Shown here: piece after piece, positions 31,137-35,905 of the stretch
How positions within the stretch are numbered: the first letter of the stretch is position 1
Layout: the number at the start of each line of letters is the position of its first letter
Source: JBJSXF01 sp046086225
Lineage (GTDB): Bacteria > Actinomycetota > Acidimicrobiia > IMCC26256 > PALSA-610
Direction: 5' to 3'
Assembly: GCA_046086225.1 (NCBI GenBank)
Contig: JBJSXF010000066.1
Coordinates: forward strand, 1 to 35,905
DNA: 35,905 bases
The notes under the pieces: model-generated
Databases searched by the model: none
The model's input: only the letters and a program-made list of their open reading frames with translations
What the model was told of the DNA's origin: nothing
Translations under genes and position numbers: made by a program

Positions 31137-31801
31137 CCGTCGCCGCCGAGCGACCCGGTCCGGCCACCGCTACCGCGCTCGACGACCTCGAGTTCGAGCT
31201 GCGTCGCCTCCCCGGCGTGCGCGCCGTCGGCTTCACCACGACCGTCGACCTCCTCCTCGTCCGCATCCACGTCGACGGGGACGCCGCCGCTCCCGACCTG
31301 CCGACCACGGCGGCGCGCCTCGCCGTCCGCCGGGCCGACCGGCCGATCGCCATCGAGCTCGTCCGCCCGGGCGCCCGGTCCGCGTCGGCGCTACCGACGC
31401 AACCCGCACCGGTGGCGTCCACCGAGTCGACGGAGTCGACCGCACGACCGCGGCTCCTCGCCGTGCTCGCCTTCCCCGAGACCGACGAGATCGAGGTGCA
31501 CCTCGCCCATGCCGGTCGGCGGGTCGTGGGACGCGCCCGAGCCGGTGGCGGCCTCGCCGCGGCGGCCGAAGCGACCGCCGCCGCGCTCCACGAACTCGAC
31601 GGCCGGACCCGGGCGCGGGTGCGCTGGGCTCGCATCCTCGACGACGACCGGGACGACCGGGACGACCGGGTGGCCGTTGCCGTCGCCATCGATCAGGGCG
31701 ACGGCGAGACGAGCCTCGGGCTCGCCGCGGGGTCGAGCCCGATCGACGCGGCCGCCCGCTCGGCGCTCGACGCCTGTAACCGCCGCTTCACCCGCCCCTG
31801 A
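31133..31801 (+). CDS. Unknown protein coupled to the diguanylate cyclase
   Basis: A 222-aa soluble, acidic and Ala-rich protein I do not recognise. It looks like two related alpha/beta halves: LDDLEFELRRLPGVRAVGF...VDLLLVRIHVDG (about 16-49), and LLAVLAFPETDEIEVHLAHAGRRVVGRA (about 108-135) followed by a long Ala helix and a final strand. A Ser/Thr/Glu linker (about 85-105) separates them, and DDRDDRDDR comes from a 9-bp repeat. ATG overlaps the cyclase stop, so the two are made together. A c-di-GMP receptor or cyclase partner is a possibility supported only by context. Confidence 0.7.
   Translation: MTVAAERPGPATATALDDLEFELRRLPGVRAVGFTTTVDLLLVRIHVDGDAAAPDLPTTAARLAVRRADRPIAIELVRPGARSASALPTQPAPVASTESTESTARPRLLAVLAFPETDEIEVHLAHAGRRVVGRARAGGGLAAAAEATAAALHELDGRTRARVRWARILDDDRDDRDDRVAVAVAIDQGDGETSLGLAAGSSPIDAAARSALDACNRRFTRP
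31643..31669 (+). repeat. Three perfect 9-bp tandem repeats encoding DDR
   Basis: GACGACCGG at 31643, 31652 and 31661, inside the unknown gene. The same GACGACCGG core makes up the 12-bp repeat at 6357. Confidence 0.85.
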
Positions 31802-31809
31802 GCGATCGG

Positions 31810-31840
31810 GCCCGCCGGTCGGCGGGCGGCTTCAGCCCGC
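31810..31840. terminator. Hairpins at convergent junction, stop codon in loop of one fold
   Basis: GCCCGCC (31810-31816) pairs with GGCGGGC (31821-31827) around GGTC. Alternatively, GCGGGC (31822-31827) pairs with GCCCGC (31835-31840) around GGCTTCA, whose TCA is the stop codon of the nitronate monooxygenase. The two folds exclude each other. No T tract. Confidence 0.5.
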
Positions 31841-32941
31841 GAGGCCGGCGTCGAGCCGCTCGACCGCCTCGACGTACTCCTCCACGAGCCCGAACATGAC
31901 GTCGCGCACGCTCCGCACCTCGTTCATGCGCCCCACGATCTGACCGACGGGCGCGAACGCCAGGTCCTTACGGCCAGAGCGCACGATCCGGGCGTTCGCC
32001 TCCGACGTGAGGATGTTCTGGAGGGGCATGCCGAGCGGCCCCGGACCCTCGGGATCGGCCCAGGCGTCGGTCCAGGCGTTGCGCAGCATCCGCGCCGGCT
32101 TGCCCGTGTAGCAGCGCGACCGGACGGTGTCGGCCGAGGTCGCGTCGAGGTACGCGCCGAGCACCGCCGGCGAGCTGTCACTCTCGGCCGTGGTCAGCCA
32201 GATCGAGCCGAGCCACACCCCCTGGGCGCCGAGGGCGAGCGCCGCGGCGATCTGGCGGCCGGTGCCGATGCCGCCCGCGGCGAGCACCGGGGCCGGGGCG
32301 ATTGCGTCGACCGCCTCGGGCACGAGGACCATGGTCGAGATCTCGCCGGTGTGCCCACCCGCCTCGTAGCCCTGGGCCACGACGACGTCGACCCCGTTCG
32401 CCACGTGACGCTGGGCGTGCACCGCGCGCCCGGCGAGCGCGGCGACCTTCACCCCGTGGGCGTGGGCCCGCTCGATGACGTCGGGCGGCGGCGATCCGAG
32501 CGCGTTCGCGATCAGGGCGATCGGATGCGCGAGCGCGATGTCGACGTGCCGCTGGGCCACGTCGTCGGTCCAGCCCAGCACCCCGTGCGGCTCGGCCCCC
32601 TCGGGCAGGGCGGGGAGATCGAAGCGCTCGATGAGCTCGTCGACGTAGCCCCAGTGGGCGGCGTCGATCAGCGAGCGGATCTGGTCGAGCATCTCGGCCG
32701 GGTCGGCGCCGTGCACATCGACCGCCTTCTGCGGCATCACGGTGTCGACGCCGTACGGCTTGCCCCCGACGTGCTCGTCGATCCAGTCGAGCTCGACCTC
32801 GAGCTGCTCGGGGGTGAAGCCGACCGCGCCGAGCACACCGAGCCCGCCCGCCCGACTCACGGCGGCCACCACGTCACGGCAGTGACTGAAGGCGAAGATC
32901 GGGTACTCGATCCCGAACTCGTCACACAGAGGGGTGTGCAT
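31832..32941 (-). CDS. Nitronate monooxygenase (2-nitropropane dioxygenase family)
   Basis: FMN-binding TIM-barrel enzyme (369 aa) that oxidises nitronates such as propionate 3-nitronate. Visible motifs are the N-terminal GIEYPIFAFSH, SRAGGLGVLGAV, the catalytic-His region QGYEAGGHTGEIS, and the FMN phosphate loop AAGGIGTGRQIAAALALGAQGVWLGS. Some family members act instead as enoyl reductases, so substrate is not fixed. ATG at 32941 has AAAGGA upstream. A minus-strand TACGGT at 33000-32995 is a possible -10. It is a single-gene unit between a convergent gene and a divergent tRNA. Confidence 0.87.
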   Translation of the reverse strand: MHTPLCDEFGIEYPIFAFSHCRDVVAAVSRAGGLGVLGAVGFTPEQLEVELDWIDEHVGGKPYGVDTVMPQKAVDVHGADPAEMLDQIRSLIDAAHWGYVDELIERFDLPALPEGAEPHGVLGWTDDVAQRHVDIALAHPIALIANALGSPPPDVIERAHAHGVKVAALAGRAVHAQRHVANGVDVVVAQGYEAGGHTGEISTMVLVPEAVDAIAPAPVLAAGGIGTGRQIAAALALGAQGVWLGSIWLTTAESDSSPAVLGAYLDATSADTVRSRCYTGKPARMLRNAWTDAWADPEGPGPLGMPLQNILTSEANARIVRSGRKDLAFAPVGQIVGRMNEVRSVRDVMFGLVEEYVEAVERLDAGLAG

Positions 32942-33042
32942 GCGCAGTCCTTTCCGCCGGGCCCGGGGAACGTTCGCGCCCCGACCGCGCGCGAACCGTA
33001 CCCGTGCCGGACCGGACCCGCCGCCGGGTCCGGGCCGGACGG

Positions 33043-33048
33043 TACGCT
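33043..33048 (+). promoter_or_regulatory. Predicted -10 element for tRNA-Arg
   Basis: TACGCT, the same hexamer found before several genes here, lies 41 bp before the tRNA. Confidence 0.45.
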
Positions 33049-33089
33049 GACGGACTCACGGATGCGCGGGGTCACCCGCCTTCCGCCCC

Positions 33090-33161
33090 GCCCTCGTAGC
33101 TCAGGGGATAGAGCATCGGCCTCCGGAGCCGTGTGCGCAGGTTCGAATCCTGCCGAGGGCG
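33090..33161 (+). tRNA. tRNA-Arg, anticodon CCG
   Basis: Full cloverleaf of 72 nt. Acceptor GCCCTCG/CGAGGGC, D stem GCTC/GAGC, anticodon loop CTCCGGA with CCG at 33123-33125, T stem GCAGG/CCTGC with loop TTCGAAT, and discriminator G. The anticodon stem has one T-T mismatch at its outer end (TCGGC/GCCGT). CCA is not encoded. It reads CGG codons, common in this GC-rich genome. Confidence 0.97.
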
Positions 33162-33169
33162 CTCGTCGA

Positions 33170-33184
33170 TCGGCCTCAGGCCGA
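33170..33184. terminator. Palindromic hairpin after tRNA-Arg, stop codon in loop
   Basis: TCGGCC and GGCCGA enclose TCA, the stop codon of the minus-strand fluoride-channel gene. It may end the tRNA transcript from one side and the crcB transcript from the other. Confidence 0.5.
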
Positions 33185-33544
33185 CGCCACCGCCAAGGCG
33201 AGGCCCGCGGCCAGCGGCGGCAGCACCAGCGCCGACACCGCGTACCGAGCCGCCGAACGCCGTGACGCCGCGTCGCCCCGGCCGAGGAGCACCGTGAGGA
33301 AGGCGAAGGCGGAGAGGGTCGTGAAGCCCCCGCACAGCCCGGCCCCGATCACCACGACGGCGTCGCGCCCGAGCCCGTGCGCCCGGGTGAGACCGACGAC
33401 CGCGCCGAGCACCGCCGAGCCGATGACGTTGATCGCGAGCACGGCGGCGGCGCGCCGCCCGGGCCCGGCCCCGGCCGCCCCCGTGATCGCGTGACGGCCG
33501 ATTGCACCGATCGCGCCCGCCGCGGCCAGCGCGACGATCAGCAC
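33176..33544 (-). CDS. crcB: Fluoride channel subunit (Fluc/CrcB), second copy
   Basis: A 122-aa four-helix membrane protein of the Fluc fluoride exporters. The conserved pore Asn is N39 in AINVIGSAVLG. The Phe-box reads GGFTTLSAFAF (73-82), where the usual TTFS has become TTLS and the early GxxxRY reads GAIGRH. It probably forms an antiparallel heterodimer with the preceding paralogue. GTG at 33544 overlaps that gene by 7 bp. Its stop codon lies in the hairpin next to tRNA-Arg. Confidence 0.87.
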   Translation of the reverse strand: MLIVALAAAGAIGAIGRHAITGAAGAGPGRRAAAVLAINVIGSAVLGAVVGLTRAHGLGRDAVVVIGAGLCGGFTTLSAFAFLTVLLGRGDAASRRSAARYAVSALVLPPLAAGLALAVASA

Positions 33545-33957
33545 CGATCCGCCCCCGTGGCGGCCACGCCCCGGCCGGAACGTGGCGACGAGACGCGCCA
33601 CGCCGCGGCGCACGTCGCGAGCCCGCCGATCACCGAGGCCAGCAGGTAGACACCCGCGACCGCCGGTCGTCCGGCATCGACGAGCAGCACCGTCTCGACC
33701 GCCAGACCCGAGAACGTGGTGAACGCGCCCAAGAAGCCGGCCGAGACCGCCAGCGGCGCGGGCGAGGTCGCGTCGGCGAGCCCGCGTGCGGCGAGCGCGC
33801 CGATGAGCGCCGCCCCGAGGAGGTTCACCGCCAACGTCGCCCACGGGAACGTGCCGCCGTCCGCTGGATGGATGCGCACCGCGCCGTAACGGGCCAGGGT
33901 TCCGACCGCACCCCCGACCCCCACGACGACGAAGGTCACGACCGACCGTCGGCTCAC
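33538..33957 (-). CDS. crcB: Fluoride channel subunit (Fluc/CrcB), first copy
   Basis: A 139-aa four-helix Fluc subunit with canonical motifs: GGAVGTLARYG, N45 in AVNLLGAALIG, and GFLGAFTTFSGLAVE with F79 and F82. Paired crcB genes usually encode heterodimeric channels that remove fluoride. GTG at 33957 overlaps the acyltransferase stop (GTGA), so both channel genes depend on that operon. I see no fluoride riboswitch upstream. Confidence 0.9.
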   Translation of the reverse strand: MSRRSVVTFVVVGVGGAVGTLARYGAVRIHPADGGTFPWATLAVNLLGAALIGALAARGLADATSPAPLAVSAGFLGAFTTFSGLAVETVLLVDAGRPAVAGVYLLASVIGGLATCAAAWRVSSPRSGRGVAATGADRC

Positions 33958-35315
33958 GGGCGGTCGATCTCCACCAGGCCGGCGCGTGATCGCGTCCCCA
34001 CGATGGCCGCGACCCGGGTGCGCACCGCCGCCCGGGTGGCCCGCGCCGCGCGCACGGCATCGGGACGGGCCGCATCGGTCCGGTCGAACCACTGGTACGC
34101 CCGCAACCGGGCCAGGTCGTGACCCCACGAGACCGCGACCGGCGCAGCGAGCGCACCGGCGGCGACGACCGCAGTGGCGCGGGCCCGGCCGATCCGCCGG
34201 GCGAGTACCGATCGCTCGACCGCCCAGACCACCGGGCTCACCACGGTGGCACCGACCCCGAGCACGGTGAGGCGCCATCCGGGCCGCCGCACCCGCCTCT
34301 GCGCGCCGGACATGAGCGCCAGCGTCGGCGCGTTGGCAACAGCCCCGATCGCGGCGACCGGAGCCCCGACCGCGACCCGGACCCGGCGCCGGACCCGATC
34401 CACGACGGGGGGCGGCGCGAGCACCGGCACCGCCCGCGCCGGATCGAGCCCGAGGTCGGCGAGCGCCGCTCCGTGGCCGGCGACCTCGGAGGCCAGCGCG
34501 CCGAAGGTCGCGCCCGTCTCCCCGCCGTCATGCTCGACCGCCCGACTGAGCGCGCGCCGGAGCACGTTGCGGCGCGCGAGGGCCACGTCGTCGGGGTGGT
34601 CGGCGTCGTCGGCGAGGGCCAACCCGGCGGCGCGATCGATGAGCGCCGCGACCCTCTCGGAGGGATCGTTGACCGTGACGGTCGCGAGTCGCTCACCGAG
34701 CTCGGCGGTGAGGCCGCGCACGGCGGTGGCCTCGTCGACCCGCGCCCGTTCGACCCAGTCGTCGACCTCGATCGGCTCGCCGACGTGGAGCTCCGCGACG
34801 TTCGCGAACAGCCCGCCCGAGTCGTAGACGAGACCGACGGGGACCACCACCGTGCCCCTCACCCCGGCGTGGACCGCGGCACCGAGCGCGATGCGGGCCA
34901 CCCCCGTCCGCAGCGGGAGCAACGCCGGACCGTCGTGCATCTCCCCTTCCGGGAACACGGCGAGGTGGTCGCCCGCTGCGAGCGCAGTGGAGCACTCCGC
35001 GAACATCTGCTCGTTGCGGGCCGGATCGCCGTCGCGTCGCCGGTGGACCGGCAGCACGCTCGCGAATCGGAACAGCGCGCGCACCGGGGCGTACCGCAGC
35101 CAGGTCGCGGTCGCAAGGAAGCGCGGGAAGCGGGGCGCGAAGGCGACGATCACCGCCACATCGGCCATCGCGTTCGTGTGATTGGCGGCGAGGATCACCG
35201 GCCGTTCGACCGGAATGCGCTCGAGGCCGGTCACATCGACCCGCCGCAGGAGCACGCGGAGGGCGGTCCGAGCCCAGCCCTGCAGGATGCGGGCCGCCGG
35301 CCGCTCTCTCGGCAT
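33954..35315 (-). CDS. PlsC-like 1-acyl-glycerol-phosphate acyltransferase with long C-terminal extension
   Basis: A 453-aa protein. The N-terminal acyltransferase domain (about 25-215) has the NHTNAMAD motif (H-x4-D) and the FPEGEMHD motif, as in glycerophosphate acyltransferases. The C-terminal 220 residues are helical and Arg-rich, with two hydrophobic stretches (about 325-345 and 360-395) that suggest membrane contact. Phospholipid or lipid remodelling is likely; the acceptor is unknown. The ATG at 35315 has an excellent GAGGAGA six bases upstream. The 124-bp gap before it holds a possible -10, TACCAT (35354-35349). Confidence 0.85.
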   Translation of the reverse strand: MPRERPAARILQGWARTALRVLLRRVDVTGLERIPVERPVILAANHTNAMADVAVIVAFAPRFPRFLATATWLRYAPVRALFRFASVLPVHRRRDGDPARNEQMFAECSTALAAGDHLAVFPEGEMHDGPALLPLRTGVARIALGAAVHAGVRGTVVVPVGLVYDSGGLFANVAELHVGEPIEVDDWVERARVDEATAVRGLTAELGERLATVTVNDPSERVAALIDRAAGLALADDADHPDDVALARRNVLRRALSRAVEHDGGETGATFGALASEVAGHGAALADLGLDPARAVPVLAPPPVVDRVRRRVRVAVGAPVAAIGAVANAPTLALMSGAQRRVRRPGWRLTVLGVGATVVSPVVWAVERSVLARRIGRARATAVVAAGALAAPVAVSWGHDLARLRAYQWFDRTDAARPDAVRAARATRAAVRTRVAAIVGTRSRAGLVEIDRP

Positions 35316-35429
35316 GCGTCTCCTCTCCCCGGTCGCCGCCGAAGCGGATGGTACGCGGCATCCCGACCCGGGCCACCCGCTCACGCTCAGTGAGCCCCGA
35401 CCGGTTCCCGATCGATCGGGTCGACGGGT

Positions 35430-35446
35430 CGGGTGGAACTCACCCG
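35430..35446. terminator. Hairpin at the end of the YihY-like gene
   Basis: CGGGTG (35430-35435) pairs with CACCCG (35441-35446) around GAACT. The stop codon TCA straddles the loop edge (35440-35442). No T tract. Confidence 0.4.
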
Positions 35447-35905
35447 GGCGCGGCACCCACGCCCGCGGCGCGCAGGGCCCGCGCCCGGATGTCGCCCGCG
35501 GTCGGCGAACCGACGAGCGACCTCGGCCAGAGCCGCTCGACGAGCACCACGTTCACCTCGGCTGCGTAGAGCAGCACGCGGCACTGGAGCGCGATCCACA
35601 GCAGGAGGCCGATCACGAGCGCGAACGCGCCGTAGGTGGGGCTCATCTGAGCGAGTACCCGGGTGACGTAGAGCGCCCCGACCGACTGCAGCGCCTCCCA
35701 GCCCACGGTCGCCACCGTGGCGCCGGGCAGCACCGCACGCCAACCGAGCGGGCGCGCGGTCAGCACCCGAAACACGATCGAGAAGATCGCCAGGTCGACG
35801 ACGAGCCGAGCCCCGACCGCCGCGACCCGCACCGGGGCGCCGAACGCCGCGTTGCGGGCGACGAGCCAGTCGAGCGCAGCCCCGGCGAGAATCGCCGCGC
35901 CGAGC
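35440..35905 (-). CDS. YihY/BrkB-family inner-membrane protein (C-terminal part; start outside window)
   Basis: About 155 codons of a protein whose 5' end lies beyond the right edge; the frame stays open to base 35905. Three hydrophobic helices are visible. The segments RAVLPGATVATVGWEALQ, YGAFALVIGLLLWI and LLYAAEVNVVL are typical of the C-terminal half of the YihY/BrkB family, once misnamed RNase BN. Function is unknown. The in-frame GTG at 35832 is internal, because coding continues upstream without a stop. Confidence 0.82.
   Translation of the reverse strand, partial: LGAAILAGAALDWLVARNAAFGAPVRVAAVGARLVVDLAIFSIVFRVLTARPLGWRAVLPGATVATVGWEALQSVGALYVTRVLAQMSPTYGAFALVIGLLLWIALQCRVLLYAAEVNVVLVERLWPRSLVGSPTAGDIRARALRAAGVGAAPG

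Noticed and set aside
33958..35440. Fluoride riboswitch upstream of the crcB genes
   Set aside because: The crcB genes overlap the upstream acyltransferase and I see no fluoride-aptamer consensus in the 124-bp gap at 35316-35439.

Overview
This window looks like a chromosomal housekeeping region of a very GC-rich actinobacterium, most likely from the Acidimicrobiia or a relative. The evidence is: strong G/C bias at third codon positions and many GTG starts; a Rho factor with a large Arg/Asp/Gly-rich insertion; a flavin/F420 luciferase-like monooxygenase and an actinobacterial-type thiolase-like protein; and a backbone order (argS-lysA-hom-thrC-...-rho-rpmE-...-prfA-prmC-...-wecA-atpI-atpB) that parallels the argS-to-atp region of Mycobacterium. 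The class-level assignment is inference. I see no phage, insertion sequence or CRISPR array.

Layout, left to right. 1-3629 (minus): the promoter-proximal part of the F1Fo ATP synthase operon (atpZ-like, atpI-like, atpB, atpE, atpF, atpH and the first 210 codons of atpA), with a good promoter upstream. 3785-6250 (minus): glyA and a WecA-type sugar-phosphate transferase. 6339-9834 (plus): a degenerate and an intact RecB/Cas4-like nuclease in tandem, then a thiolase-like protein and a DUF983 protein. 9850-12060 (minus): prfA, prmC and a small unknown gene. 12133-14235 (plus): a large O-acyltransferase/SGNH protein. 14290-16730 (minus): a predicted ferritin-like diiron protein translationally coupled to a luciferase-like monooxygenase. 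16765-19650 (minus): rho, rpmE and DUF1385. 19841-21061 (minus): an ApgM-family protein, divergent from a secreted PQQ-type sugar dehydrogenase (21107-22240, plus). 22256-29984 (minus): a long overlapping operon argS-lysA-AbiEi/DUF559-hom-thrC-sortase-SDR. 30267-31801 (plus): a GGDEF diguanylate cyclase coupled to an unknown protein, behind a leader with strong predicted hairpins. 31832-32941 (minus): a nitronate monooxygenase. 33090-33161: tRNA-Arg(CCG). 33176-35905 (minus): YihY-like (cut by the window edge), a PlsC-like acyltransferase and two fluoride-channel subunits.

How the genes fit together. hom and thrC supply two of the three homoserine-to-threonine functions, but no GHMP-type thrB is present. 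An ApgM-family gene sits where thrB lies in mycobacteria and may supply the homoserine kinase. lysA covers the last lysine step and argS is an aminoacyl-tRNA synthetase. rho, rpmE, prfA and prmC form an information-processing block linked, as in other Gram-positives, to glyA and the ATP synthase.

Two regulatory habits recur. Nine genes have a TAnnnT hexamer 6-11 nt before the start codon, which predicts leaderless or near-leaderless mRNAs. All five convergent junctions carry a GC-rich hairpin whose loop contains the minus-strand stop codon. The least ordinary coding modules are the active/inactive nuclease pair, the diiron plus luciferase-like pair, and the GGDEF plus unknown-protein pair.
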